From Kocuria massiliensis (GTDB lineage Bacteria; Actinomycetota; Actinomycetes; Actinomycetales; Micrococcaceae): a stretch of DNA of 64,000 nt. The stretch is taken from the NCBI RefSeq assembly GCF_900169715.1, contig NZ_LT835161.1, positions 620,001 through 684,000 of the forward strand, given 5' to 3'. Position 1 is the first letter of the stretch, and the number at the start of each line of letters is the position of its first letter. The translations under genes were made by a program, and so were the position numbers. Shown here piece after piece: positions 9,487 through 18,508 of the stretch. Below the pieces are notes generated by a model, which saw nothing but the letters and a program-made list of their open reading frames with translations, was not told where the DNA came from and ran no database searches.

Positions 9487-11361
9487 ATGTGTGGAATCGT
9501 TGGATACGTAGGCCAGAGCGACTCGGCCAATCGTCAGTACTATGCACTCGATGTCGTTCTCGAGGGGCTGCGACGCCTTGAGTACCGGGGCTACGACTCG
9601 GCAGGCGTTGCTGTCGTTGCCGACGGCGCGGTGGAGTACCGCAAAAAGGCAGGTAAGGTAGCCGCGCTGGACGCGGAGCTTGAGGCCAAGCCCATGCCAA
9701 ACGCAACTTTGGGCATCGGCCATACCCGGTGGGCAACACACGGCGGGCCGACCGATCAGAATGCCCACCCGCACGTGGTGGACAACGGTCACCTCGCCCT
9801 GGTGCACAACGGCATCATCGAAAACTTCTCCGAATTGCGCAAAGAACTTGCCGCTCAGGGCTATGACTTCGTCTCGGAGACAGACACCGAGGTCGCGGCG
9901 ACGCTGCTCGGACATATCTATAACGGCGAGGCAGAGCATGACCTCACGCTCGCCATGCAGAAGACCTCTCAGCGTCTCGAAGGCGCCTTCACTTTGCTCG
10001 CGATTCACGCGGATCAGCCGGACCGCATCGTGGCAGCCCGTCGCAACTCACCGCTCGTGATTGGCGTGGGCGAGGGCGAGAACTTCCTCGGCTCGGACGT
10101 TTCCGGCTTCATCGACTACACCAAACAGGCCGTCGAGATGGGCAACGACCAGGTCGTCACCGTCACGGCAACGGATTACCAGATCACCGATTTCGAAGGT
10201 AACCCCGCCGAGGGCAAGCCCTTCGAGGTGAAGTGGGACGCAACTCAGGCGGAAAAGGGCGGTTTCTCTTCCTTCATGGATAAAGAGATCCACGACCAGC
10301 CCGCCGCCGTGCGCGACACTTTGCTCGGTCGTCTCGATGAGAAGGGTCGGTTGACCCTCGACGAAATCCATATCGACGAGTCCGTCCTTCGCTCAGTGGA
10401 TAAAATCGTCGTGATCGCTTGCGGTACGGCGGCTTACGCCGGGCAGGTTGCTCGTTACGCCATCGAACACTGGTGCCGTATTCCCACCGAAGTCGAGCTC
10501 GCTCACGAGTTCCGTTACCGCGACCCCATCGTCAACGAGAAGACCCTCGTCGTCGCGTTGTCTCAGTCCGGCGAGACCATGGACACGCTGATGGCCATCC
10601 GTCACGCCCGTGAACAGGGTGCCAAGGTCATCGCGATCTGCAACACCAACGGATCGTCGATCCCGCGTGAATCCGATGCCTCGTTGTACACGCACGCCGG
10701 ACCCGAAATCGCGGTTGCTTCGACCAAGGCCTTCCTGGCCCAGATCACCGCCGCGTACTTGTTGGGCCTGTACCTGGCCCAGCTCCGCGGAAACATGTAC
10801 TCCGATGAAATCGTCGAGGTGCTTGACGAGCTTCAGAAGATGCCGGAGAAGGTCCAGAAGGTCATTGACGCGGAGCAACAGGTCAAGGATCTCGGCATCC
10901 AGATGAAGGATGCTTCTTCGGTGCTCTTCCTTGGCCGTCACGTGGGCTTCCCTGTGGCTTTGGAAGGCGCCTTGAAGCTCAAGGAGATCGCCTACATCCA
11001 TGCAGAAGGCTTTGCCGCGGGCGAGCTCAAGCACGGCCCGATCGCCCTGATCGAAGAGGGTCAGCCGGTCTTCGTGATCGTGCCGTCTCCTCGGGGGCGG
11101 GACTCGTTGCACGCCAAGGTAGTGTCCAACATTCAGGAGATTCGCGCTCGCGGCGCGATTACCATCGTGATCGCCGAGGAAGGCGACGAGGACGTCCAGC
11201 AGTACGCAAACCACCTGATCTACGTTCCCCAGGCGCCCTCGCTGATGCAGCCGCTCCTGGCCACGGTCCCGTTGCAGATCTTCGCCTGCGCGTTGGCCGG
11301 CGCCAAGGGTTACGACGTCGATCAGCCGCGTAACCTGGCCAAGTCGGTCACCGTCGAGTAA
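9487..11361 (+). CDS. glmS: glutamine--fructose-6-phosphate aminotransferase (isomerizing)
   Basis: GlmS makes glucosamine-6-phosphate from fructose-6-phosphate and glutamine, the entry step to amino sugars. The 624-residue protein starts MCGIVGYVG, so Cys2 becomes the N-terminal glutaminase nucleophile. The HTRWATHG motif marks the glutaminase domain. Two SIS domains follow (about 300-440 and 470-610), with SQSGETMDTL, and the protein ends in DQPRNLAKSVTVE as in the family. No glmS ribozyme-like leader is possible in the short upstream region. A strong terminator follows. Confidence 0.97.
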   Translation: MCGIVGYVGQSDSANRQYYALDVVLEGLRRLEYRGYDSAGVAVVADGAVEYRKKAGKVAALDAELEAKPMPNATLGIGHTRWATHGGPTDQNAHPHVVDNGHLALVHNGIIENFSELRKELAAQGYDFVSETDTEVAATLLGHIYNGEAEHDLTLAMQKTSQRLEGAFTLLAIHADQPDRIVAARRNSPLVIGVGEGENFLGSDVSGFIDYTKQAVEMGNDQVVTVTATDYQITDFEGNPAEGKPFEVKWDATQAEKGGFSSFMDKEIHDQPAAVRDTLLGRLDEKGRLTLDEIHIDESVLRSVDKIVVIACGTAAYAGQVARYAIEHWCRIPTEVELAHEFRYRDPIVNEKTLVVALSQSGETMDTLMAIRHAREQGAKVIAICNTNGSSIPRESDASLYTHAGPEIAVASTKAFLAQITAAYLLGLYLAQLRGNMYSDEIVEVLDELQKMPEKVQKVIDAEQQVKDLGIQMKDASSVLFLGRHVGFPVALEGALKLKEIAYIHAEGFAAGELKHGPIALIEEGQPVFVIVPSPRGRDSLHAKVVSNIQEIRARGAITIVIAEEGDEDVQQYANHLIYVPQAPSLMQPLLATVPLQIFACALAGAKGYDVDQPRNLAKSVTVE

Positions 11362-11372
11362 CCATGCCGTGA

Positions 11373-11407
11373 AAACGCCCGTTGCATCCTGGTGCAGCGG
11401 GCGTTTC
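11373..11407 (+). terminator. terminator of glmS
   Basis: A 14-bp stem with one G-T pair (left arm 11373-11386, right arm ending near 11405) surrounds a short loop. The A-rich 5' flank and T-rich 3' flank would let it act on either strand. Confidence 0.82.
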
Positions 11408-11481
11408 GGCTATCGGGGTGCCTCAAGTGGCGCATTCCGTCATCCACCACATCAGGCCACGAGACATCAGGAGAGTTTGCC

Positions 11482-11886
11482 GTGATTATGGGTTCGGGGA
11501 TCGACGTCGTCGACATCGAACGTTTCTCGCACATTCTTGCCCGAACTCCCCGTCTGCGGGATCGGCTCTTCACACCCGATGAACAAGACCTCACGGACCG
11601 ATCCCTCGCAGGCCGATTTGCGGTGCGTGAAGCGACCGCCAAAGCCCTTCACGCGCCGCCGGGGATGATTTGGAAGCACTGTTGGATCGAGAAGAATCGC
11701 TATGGAGCTCCTCTTCTGGTGGTCACGGGAACGATCCAGGAAACGGCTGAGCGCTTAGGCATCAATCGGTGGCACGTGAGCATCACGCACGACGGCGGAG
11801 TGGCCGTGGCGAGCGTGATCGCGGAACGACTCGACGCCGACGAGTTGGCGGCGGCGCAGATGTTAGAGGAGATCACATGGGCCTAA
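11482..11886 (+). CDS. acpS: holo-[acyl-carrier-protein] synthase
   Basis: AcpS transfers the 4'-phosphopantetheine arm of coenzyme A to acyl carrier protein. The 134-residue product has GIDVVDIERF at the N-terminus, the Mg2+-binding start of the family, and FAVREATAKALH, equivalent to the 'F(A)xKExxxKA' motif. Arg replaces the first Lys of that motif, a mild oddity. The GTG at 11482 is chosen because CAGGAGAG (11468-11475) lies just upstream; the ATG at 11488 is an alternative. It overlaps the next gene by 10 bp, so they form an operon. Confidence 0.92.
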   Translation: MIMGSGIDVVDIERFSHILARTPRLRDRLFTPDEQDLTDRSLAGRFAVREATAKALHAPPGMIWKHCWIEKNRYGAPLLVVTGTIQETAERLGINRWHVSITHDGGVAVASVIAERLDADELAAAQMLEEITWA

Positions 11887-13511
11887 GAACGTATTCGGTG
11901 AGGCAAATTCGCGACGTCGAGGCTCCGGCCCTTGAGGCAGGGGAGCCGCTCATGGAGCGCGCATCCCAAGGGCTTGGTGAAGCCACCGTCCGCATGCTGT
12001 CGAATCGCACCAAGACCGCTTTCGGCAAGGAAGCGGTTTTGCTCGTGGGAAAGGGGAACAACGGCGGGGATGCCTTGTTCGCCGGAGCCTACATGCGCTC
12101 GAAGGGCGTGCAAGTGACCGCAGTATTGGTCAACGAACAATGTCACGAACAAGGCCGAGAGGCCCTGGAAAAAGCCGGTGGCAAGGTTTTCCACGCGGTC
12201 GGGACTGACGGTGAAGCCCTCGTGAATTCTGCGGTTGACCTATCGGTCCAAGCCGACGTGATCATTGACGGACTCGTCGGAACGGGCGGCCGAGGTGCCC
12301 TCCGCGGAGTGGCCAGACAGATCGTCGAAGGTCTTCGGGCCCGTTTGGAAGAAGGAGATTGTGCCAAGAACGGTCGGCAGAATCCCTACGTCATCGCGTG
12401 CGACGTTCCATCCGGCCTCGACGCCACGACAGGTGAGGCCCTCGGGCCAGTCCTTCCGGCCGACCTCACCGTGACGTTTATCGGGGCCACGTCGGGACTC
12501 GTGGCAACCCCGCACCGGAGCCTCGTGGGGCGCGTCGTCGACCTACCCATCGGATTGGCTGATCAGCTACCGGAACCCACGGTGCATGCTCTCTACGACC
12601 GGGACTTCTCGGATATTTGGCCCCTTCCACGCGAGGGGGACCATAAATACACGCGCGGTGTGCTCGGTACCGTGGTTGGGTCAGACGAATACCCGGGTGC
12701 GGGACTCATGTGTATTCGGGCGGCCTTGAATTCGGGCGTCGGTATGGTGCGGTATACGGGCGGGGACTCGTTTGCAGGGCTCGTCGGAATTTCCTGCCCC
12801 GAGGCGGTGCGCACCAGTGGCGTGGGAGCTCATCGAGTCCAGGCATGGGCCATCGGGTCTGGAGCGACTGGTCGGGACCGCGAAGTCGACATTCGCGAGG
12901 CCATCGATTCAGGCCTGCCGTTGGTGGCCGACGCCGCGGCCTTGGACATGCTGGCCCGGGACGCAGCCGACGGACGACCCGCGAAACCTCACGTGATCAT
13001 GACGCCTCACGCCGGAGAGCTCGCACAGTCCCTCGAGTGGTTTGTTCGCCTCCATCTGCAAGGCGATCGGAAACTACGGGACGCTGCGTGTGACGACGGC
13101 ATGGATGACGAGCGGTTCCCTGAGGACGGTTTTCCCAGCCGCAGCGAGATCGAAGAATGCCCGCTGGTATGGGCTAGGGCCGCTCAGAAGGTTCTGGGCG
13201 GGACGATCCTGCTCAAGGGATCCACCACCATCGTGGCCGGTCCGACGAAGACGTGGGCGCATTCAGGCAATAGCGGATGGCTCGCCACGGCCGGATCAGG
13301 CGACACCCTCACCGGGATTTTGGGAGCCGGAATAGCAGCGTGGGGCGCCCGAGCGGAGGCCGGGGAAGCCAGCGACGACGACTCGTGGGGGAGGGTTGCC
13401 GCTGGTGCCCTCTTGATTCAACGTCGTATGAGTTGCGTGCAACCGGGGCCCGTACCCCCGAGCATCGCAGCGTCCAGGATCCCCGACGCGATCGCCCACC
13501 TGATGGATTAG
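11877..13511 (+). CDS. nnrD: bifunctional NAD(P)H-hydrate epimerase / ADP-dependent NAD(P)H-hydrate dehydratase
   Basis: This enzyme repairs damaged NADH and NADPH. The N-terminal YjeF_N domain epimerises NAD(P)HX, and the C-terminal carbohydrate-kinase-like domain dehydrates the S form with ADP. The 544 residues include GKGNNGGDAL near residue 60 (epimerase) and AGSGDTLTGILGAGIAA near the C-terminus, the nucleotide-binding loop of the dehydratase, plus VIMTPHAGEL. The ATG at 11877 lies inside the end of acpS, preceded by GAGGAG. The 3' end overlaps the convergent sugar transferase gene by 4 bp, so no terminator separates them. Confidence 0.94.
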   Translation: MGLRTYSVRQIRDVEAPALEAGEPLMERASQGLGEATVRMLSNRTKTAFGKEAVLLVGKGNNGGDALFAGAYMRSKGVQVTAVLVNEQCHEQGREALEKAGGKVFHAVGTDGEALVNSAVDLSVQADVIIDGLVGTGGRGALRGVARQIVEGLRARLEEGDCAKNGRQNPYVIACDVPSGLDATTGEALGPVLPADLTVTFIGATSGLVATPHRSLVGRVVDLPIGLADQLPEPTVHALYDRDFSDIWPLPREGDHKYTRGVLGTVVGSDEYPGAGLMCIRAALNSGVGMVRYTGGDSFAGLVGISCPEAVRTSGVGAHRVQAWAIGSGATGRDREVDIREAIDSGLPLVADAAALDMLARDAADGRPAKPHVIMTPHAGELAQSLEWFVRLHLQGDRKLRDAACDDGMDDERFPEDGFPSRSEIEECPLVWARAAQKVLGGTILLKGSTTIVAGPTKTWAHSGNSGWLATAGSGDTLTGILGAGIAAWGARAEAGEASDDDSWGRVAAGALLIQRRMSCVQPGPVPPSIAASRIPDAIAHLMD

Positions 13512-14992
13512 TAGGCTCCACTCGACCGGACGACGGCGCGCAAGGTTTTGACGAGGACCAAGATGTCTCCCAGAACCGACCAATTTTCCACGTAATAGAG
13601 GTCCAGCCTGGCCGATTCTTCCCACGGGAGGTCGGAGCGTCCGGAGATTTGCCACAGGCCGGTGATTCCCGGCTTGACGAGGAGCCTGCGATGGAGGTCT
13701 TCTTCGTAGCGAGAGACTTCGTCCTTCAGGGGAGGACGAGGTCCCACCAAGGACATTTCGCCGGTCAGCACGTTCCACAGCTGCGGCAATTCGTCCAAAG
13801 AGTAGCGCCGAATGAACTTGCCGACCCGGGTGATGCGTGGATCGTTGGCCATTTTAAACAGCACTCCGTGGCCCTCGTTTTGGGACATGAGTTGCTTCTT
13901 TAATTCTTCGGCGTTCGGCACCATGGAACGGAACTTGTACATGGAAAAAGGAAGGCCCTCGAGTCCTACCCGTTGCTGTGCGAAGAACACAGGTCCTCTG
14001 GGCGAGTCGATCTTGATGATGATCGCCAGAAGGAGGAAAAGCGGCGAAAGTACGAGGAGCGCGAGGCCGCTAATGAAGACGTCCAGGATTCTCTTGGCGA
14101 GTGCCGCCGGACCCCGCATGCGAGGTGTGGAGACGTGGATCAGCGGTAATCCGTTGAGCGGTTGAGTGTGGAAACGCGGCCCGGCGATATCGGTCAGTGC
14201 GGGAGCCATGATCAATCCGACGTGCTGGTCGGCCAACAGCCACCCGAGCTTGCGGAGATTCTTGGGCCAAATCATGTGCCCAGTGGATATCGCGACGACG
14301 TCGACGGCATGCTCGCGAACCGTTCGCATGATCTCTTCCGGGCGTATGCTGCGGCCGAGGAGTGGAAGATCCGAGTGCTGTGGAAGCTTCTCCGAATCCA
14401 GTCCTGCATAGTAGACGCCGATGGGGTCATAGCCGTAGTTCCGTGCGCCGCGCATCGTCTTGACCAAGTGGGCGGTGGACTCAGCATCCCCGATGACTAG
14501 GGTCCGAATGAGAGCGCCCCCTTTGTGACGCCGTCGAACAATCCAGGCCCGGAATAACCACCTCTGTGCGAGGAGAACGACGATACCGAGGGGCGCGGCG
14601 ATGAGGACATAGCCGCGAGCGAGTTCGATGCCGCCGGCATAGGAGCCAATAGCTATGAACGCAAAAACCCACAGCGATGACGAAATGACCTTGCGGTACT
14701 CGTCGTTGCCCGCGCCGAGAATGCGCGAATCGCGAGAACCACCAAGCCACAAAGCGATCCACCACGCCAAACACAACGCGGTGGAGATGATCGAGTAACC
14801 GATCGAATTGTCATTTTCGATCGGGAGAATGGCATTATTGTCGGTGCCGAAGCGCAAAAACTGCGCGATGAAAACCGCGATGACGATGGCGACCGCATCG
14901 GTCGCCGACAAAACCTTCACGGCTTTTGTGCTCCACGTCATGCGGTGCGGTAACTCTCTGGTAGGCGCGGGCGCGCCCCTGGATTGCAACAT
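13508..14992 (-). CDS. polyprenyl-phosphate sugar-1-phosphate transferase (initiating glycan glycosyltransferase)
   Basis: Enzymes of this family (WbaP/ExoY type) start exopolysaccharide or other surface glycans by moving a sugar-1-phosphate from a UDP-sugar to undecaprenyl phosphate. The 494-residue protein has several N-terminal transmembrane segments, a central CoA-binding-like domain and a C-terminal catalytic domain. The latter starts with KRILDVFISGLALLVLSPLF and includes VGLEGLPFSMYKFRSM, DELPQLWNVLTGEMSLVGPRP and PGITGLWQISGRS, all signature motifs. The sugar cannot be predicted. No other polysaccharide genes lie in the window, so it is an orphan. It is 96 bp downstream of the phosphatase gene on the same strand. 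Confidence 0.92.
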   Translation of the reverse strand: MLQSRGAPAPTRELPHRMTWSTKAVKVLSATDAVAIVIAVFIAQFLRFGTDNNAILPIENDNSIGYSIISTALCLAWWIALWLGGSRDSRILGAGNDEYRKVISSSLWVFAFIAIGSYAGGIELARGYVLIAAPLGIVVLLAQRWLFRAWIVRRRHKGGALIRTLVIGDAESTAHLVKTMRGARNYGYDPIGVYYAGLDSEKLPQHSDLPLLGRSIRPEEIMRTVREHAVDVVAISTGHMIWPKNLRKLGWLLADQHVGLIMAPALTDIAGPRFHTQPLNGLPLIHVSTPRMRGPAALAKRILDVFISGLALLVLSPLFLLLAIIIKIDSPRGPVFFAQQRVGLEGLPFSMYKFRSMVPNAEELKKQLMSQNEGHGVLFKMANDPRITRVGKFIRRYSLDELPQLWNVLTGEMSLVGPRPPLKDEVSRYEEDLHRRLLVKPGITGLWQISGRSDLPWEESARLDLYYVENWSVLGDILVLVKTLRAVVRSSGAY

Positions 14993-15088
14993 AGCTCGGT
15001 GGTCCCCCTACCCCGGCTGGCGGTGCCCTCCAATCTGGCGAGATCTGGAGGCGAAATACTCTTAAGTACAACTATTGAGTATAAAGGT

Positions 15089-15862
15089 CTAGGCCGCCTT
15101 CAGTGGGCGGTCGAGTATGTAATTGGTTACTTTTGAGTAGTAACCGGGCAGGACGTTGTCGTCCATGGGGACGCACACCTCGAGGTCGCGTTGTGCCTCG
15201 GAGACGAAGAGCCCCGGGTCGTTGCAATCGGCGATCCCGATGGTCGGAATGCCCGCGGAAGCGGCCGCCCCGGCCCAACCATGGTCCGCCACGACGAAAC
15301 TGGGCCGCCGGCCCTGATCGCCGAGTTGTTCGAGAACGCGGCGCATCGGCTCGGAAAAGTGTGTGTGGGCGAGGGAACCATACTGCTGAAACATGACGAC
15401 ATCGTTGATCTGACGAAGGTCCCCGCCGTTGAATTCGATGCCCTCGCGAATCGTCATGACATGTGCCCCGTTCTCGCGGGCGGTGGTGGCGAGGTGTTGA
15501 TAAATGGGAAAGAGGCCCGCTGGATGTCCGGTGGCAAACAGGATGTCCGCCTCCTGGTCGACGGCCGCCCAAAACCGTTCACGGTACCGGTCCAAGGAAT
15601 CGAGGCACTGGCGCGTACCAATGGTGTCCTGTCCCTCCGTATGATTCCGGTCCGGATCGATGCCGCAGCGTTCGACCATGAGATCGAAGACCTCGTCCCA
15701 GCTCCATGGATGGCGCATGTCGACGCCGAATTCGAGGTGTTCTTGGCCCTCCAGGAAGCCGGTGATATGTGCAAGGTTGATTTCCCTTGGCGTGGCGACC
15801 TGGCCTGTGATTTTGGTCTGTTCCAGGTGGCGCCCCAGCGCCTCACGATCCAGATTCGACAT
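15089..15862 (-). CDS. putative phosphatase of an actinobacterial family, overlapping mshA
   Basis: The 257-residue soluble protein has no signal peptide or membrane segment. Notable conserved-looking blocks are EFGVDMRHPWSWDEVFDLM, DILFATGHPAGLFPIYQHLA, FVVADHGWAGAAASAG and GIADCNDPGLFV, rich in His and Asp as in metal-dependent phosphatases. I recall close actinobacterial homologues being labelled simply 'phosphatase'; no substrate is known to me. The ATG at 15862 follows GAGGAG with a 4-nt gap and lies inside the last 20 bp of mshA, so translation is very likely coupled. This context suggests action on the MshA product, which needs a phosphatase. Family identity is moderately sure; the role is inference. 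Confidence 0.7.
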   Translation of the reverse strand: MSNLDREALGRHLEQTKITGQVATPREINLAHITGFLEGQEHLEFGVDMRHPWSWDEVFDLMVERCGIDPDRNHTEGQDTIGTRQCLDSLDRYRERFWAAVDQEADILFATGHPAGLFPIYQHLATTARENGAHVMTIREGIEFNGGDLRQINDVVMFQQYGSLAHTHFSEPMRRVLEQLGDQGRRPSFVVADHGWAGAAASAGIPTIGIADCNDPGLFVSEAQRDLEVCVPMDDNVLPGYYSKVTNYILDRPLKAA

Positions 15863-17162
15863 GGTGCTCCTCAAAACGGGTGGGGTGAGTCTGTGATGAC
15901 TTCGTGGTATTCAGCAATCGGTCATAGAGGTGTGCTGTGGTGTAGGCAGCTTGGTCCCAGCCCAAGGAGCGCGCATGGGCCGCTCCTGCCTGTCCCAGAC
16001 GGATCCGAGTCTCTGAATCGGAGGCTAGATCGAGGATGGCTTGGCACCACGCTTCGGGAGTCCGAGGACTCACGAGTCGGCCGGCTCGTCCGTCGTCGAG
16101 GGCGGCTCGCAGCCCGGTCACGTCTGAGGCGAGTACGGGAACCCCGCAGGCTTGGGCCTCTAGGGCCACCAGTCCGAAAGTTTCGGACGAGGAAGGGCAA
16201 GCGACGGCGTCTGCGGCCCGAAATGCCGCGGCTAATTCGACTCTGCCACTCGCCGGAAGAAATGCACATCGATCCTCGAGTCCACGCTCACGGGCCCGGG
16301 CTTTGAGTCCGTCCAGATAATCCGGTGATGCGGTGCCTCGAATCTCGAGTCGTAGCCCGGGAATGGATGGTGCAGCTAGAGCGACGGCGTCGATGAGGAT
16401 TTCTGGTCCTTTCAACGGTTGGGGCCGTCCGGCGAAGACCACCAGAAACTCGTCAGGATTGCCGGCCTTCCGTGGCTCACCCGGATGAAAAGTTTCCAAG
16501 TCGACGCCGGGCGGGATGACGTGCATCCGCTCCTCGGGGGCTCCGTAGAGGTCGCTCATGTGGTGCAGCTCGTGCGGCGTATTGACCACCGTCGCGTCGG
16601 CGTTCGTCAGTAAGAAGCGTTCGACGTCGGCTCTGTGTTGCGGTTCGGGCCGCTCACCGTGGTCCGACTGAAGATTTTTGGCGAGGGCGGAGGTGTGGAG
16701 CGTCAAAACCAGCGGCGCCGAGGAACCGAGGGCGCTTCGGTAATGCATGGCAGCCTCGCCGGAGAGCCAATAATGTGCGTGGAGAACGTCCGGGCGGAGA
16801 CCATGGTCGACGGCGTACCGCGAGCAGGCTTGGCCGAAAACCTCGGTCCAAGCCGAAAGCTCTTCCTTGGAGGCCCCTCGAATCTCCGGCAGATACAAGG
16901 TGTGAACCGAATACCCCGGGATAACGGTCGTCCGGCCCGAGGCGCTTCGTTCGGGATCACCGTGGCTATGGGGTACTTGTGCGACGTCGGTAGCGAGCGT
17001 AAATGCTTCGACCGAGTAGCCTTCCCGCACCAGAGCTTGCGATAGGTGGGCAACATAGACGTTGAGGCCGCCCGCGTCGCCGTCACCGGGCTGGGCTAGG
17101 GGAGAAGTGTGCATGCTGAAGAGATGCACGGAACGTTGCTCATCATGACCGGGACTCGACAC
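15843..17162 (-). CDS. mshA: D-inositol-3-phosphate glycosyltransferase (mycothiol synthesis)
   Basis: MshA transfers GlcNAc from UDP-GlcNAc to 1L-myo-inositol-1-phosphate, the first step of mycothiol synthesis. The 439-residue GT4-family protein has the signature SMHTSPLAQPGDGDAGGLNVYV near the N-terminus, HAHYWLSG, VVNTPHE, and the nucleotide-sugar site SSSETFGLVALEAQACGVPV, all matching MshA. The frame is open to 17285, but the GTG at 17162 is preferred because TAGGGT (complement of 17170-17175) lies exactly 7 nt upstream, suggesting a leaderless transcript, and this avoids overlap with alr. The 3' end overlaps the phosphatase gene. Confidence 0.9.
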   Translation of the reverse strand: MSSPGHDEQRSVHLFSMHTSPLAQPGDGDAGGLNVYVAHLSQALVREGYSVEAFTLATDVAQVPHSHGDPERSASGRTTVIPGYSVHTLYLPEIRGASKEELSAWTEVFGQACSRYAVDHGLRPDVLHAHYWLSGEAAMHYRSALGSSAPLVLTLHTSALAKNLQSDHGERPEPQHRADVERFLLTNADATVVNTPHELHHMSDLYGAPEERMHVIPPGVDLETFHPGEPRKAGNPDEFLVVFAGRPQPLKGPEILIDAVALAAPSIPGLRLEIRGTASPDYLDGLKARARERGLEDRCAFLPASGRVELAAAFRAADAVACPSSSETFGLVALEAQACGVPVLASDVTGLRAALDDGRAGRLVSPRTPEAWCQAILDLASDSETRIRLGQAGAAHARSLGWDQAAYTTAHLYDRLLNTTKSSQTHPTRFEEHHVESGS

Positions 17163-17254
17163 ATCAACCACCCTACGTGACGGGCCGAGGACTCGCCGAT
17201 GATGAGTCGGACTCACGGTTCGAAAGAGCTCTGCTGCGGTGAGAGAATGAAAAA

Positions 17255-18508
17255 ATGCTGTCCCCCCACAATTCCGCGATGACACCAGAGCCAGAACGGC
17301 AACGCCACGAGTTCCTGCTCGATCAGGCGCTGCCTGAACGCGCGGCTCTGATCGATCTCGACGCGATCGCCAGCAACGTGAAGCGCGTCAAGGAACTGAT
17401 CGGGGATACCCTGCTGATCGCCGTCGTTAAGGCGGATGCCTATGGACATGGCGCCGAACCCGTTGCGCGCACCGTGATGGACGCCGGAGCAGATGCCCTC
17501 GGACTGGCGCACGTGCGCGAGGCCCTCGAACTGAGAGCCGCTGGGGTTGAGGGCCGCATGGTGGCCTGGTTGCATACGCGGGCTACAGATTTCGACGCCG
17601 CGTTGGAGGCCGACATCGAAATCGGCGTCTCCGGTTGGGACATGGAAGCCACCGCAGAAGCTTCGGCACGCACCGGCATTCCCGCCAAGGTTCACCTCAA
17701 GATCGATACGGGGCTGGGACGCAACGGATGCACGATCGCCGACTGGCCGGACATGGTTGAGCGAGCCGTCGCGCTGGAGAAACAGGGACTGCTTCGCGTC
17801 GTCGGCATCTTTTCTCACCTGGCCGTCGCCGACGAGCCCGAGCGTCCAGAAACCCAGGTGCAGCTCGACCGCTTGGAAGAAGCCGAGGCCATCGCTCATG
17901 AAGCGGGCCTCCGCCCTGAGCTGGTGCACATTGCCAATACCCCCGGAACCCTGACGTCCGTCCGATACGCGGACCGCGGCCAAGGCAACCGCATCACCCG
18001 AGATGCCGTTCGGGTGGGTCTCGCGCTCTACGGATTGTCTCCTTTGGAACGGGTTCCCCCGGAAGAATGGGGCTTGCGACCAGCCATGACCGTGCAATCG
18101 TTCATCAGTTCAGTCAAGGAGGTTCCCGCGGGTCAGGGCGTCTCTTACGGACTCCGGTACCACACCGAGCGCCCGACGACTTTGGCACTCGTTCCGGTCG
18201 GATATGCGGACGGAATACCTCGCGTCGCGACCGGCGGTCCCGTGCGGATTTATCCCACCGGCGATGCCACGGCGAACTACGCAGAGGTCGGACGGGTCGC
18301 CATGGACCAGATGGTCGTGGATCTGGGTCGTCCCGGATTGACCGATCCGTCCCTGGGTTACCTTCACGCCCCGGTCGTGATCTTTGGCTCTGGGGAGAAT
18401 CCGTCAGTGAATGAATGGGCCGAGGCGGCGGGGACCATCAACTACGAAATCGTCACCCGCATGTCGCCTCGACTCGATCGGGTGTACCTCAAGGAGTCAG
18501 ATTCGTGA
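17255..18508 (+). CDS. alr: alanine racemase
   Basis: Alr is a PLP enzyme that makes D-alanine for peptidoglycan. The 417-residue protein has the PLP lysine (about Lys59) in AVVKADAYGHG, the second catalytic tyrosine region VSYGLRYHT, and VGRVAMDQMVVDLG. The ATG at 17255 lies 92 bp from the divergent mshA start; an AGAGA stretch precedes it and a second ATG at 17279 is possible. The stop overlaps the tsaE start by 4 bp (GTGA), so alr leads an operon with the t6A genes. Confidence 0.95.
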   Translation: MLSPHNSAMTPEPERQRHEFLLDQALPERAALIDLDAIASNVKRVKELIGDTLLIAVVKADAYGHGAEPVARTVMDAGADALGLAHVREALELRAAGVEGRMVAWLHTRATDFDAALEADIEIGVSGWDMEATAEASARTGIPAKVHLKIDTGLGRNGCTIADWPDMVERAVALEKQGLLRVVGIFSHLAVADEPERPETQVQLDRLEEAEAIAHEAGLRPELVHIANTPGTLTSVRYADRGQGNRITRDAVRVGLALYGLSPLERVPPEEWGLRPAMTVQSFISSVKEVPAGQGVSYGLRYHTERPTTLALVPVGYADGIPRVATGGPVRIYPTGDATANYAEVGRVAMDQMVVDLGRPGLTDPSLGYLHAPVVIFGSGENPSVNEWAEAAGTINYEIVTRMSPRLDRVYLKESDS

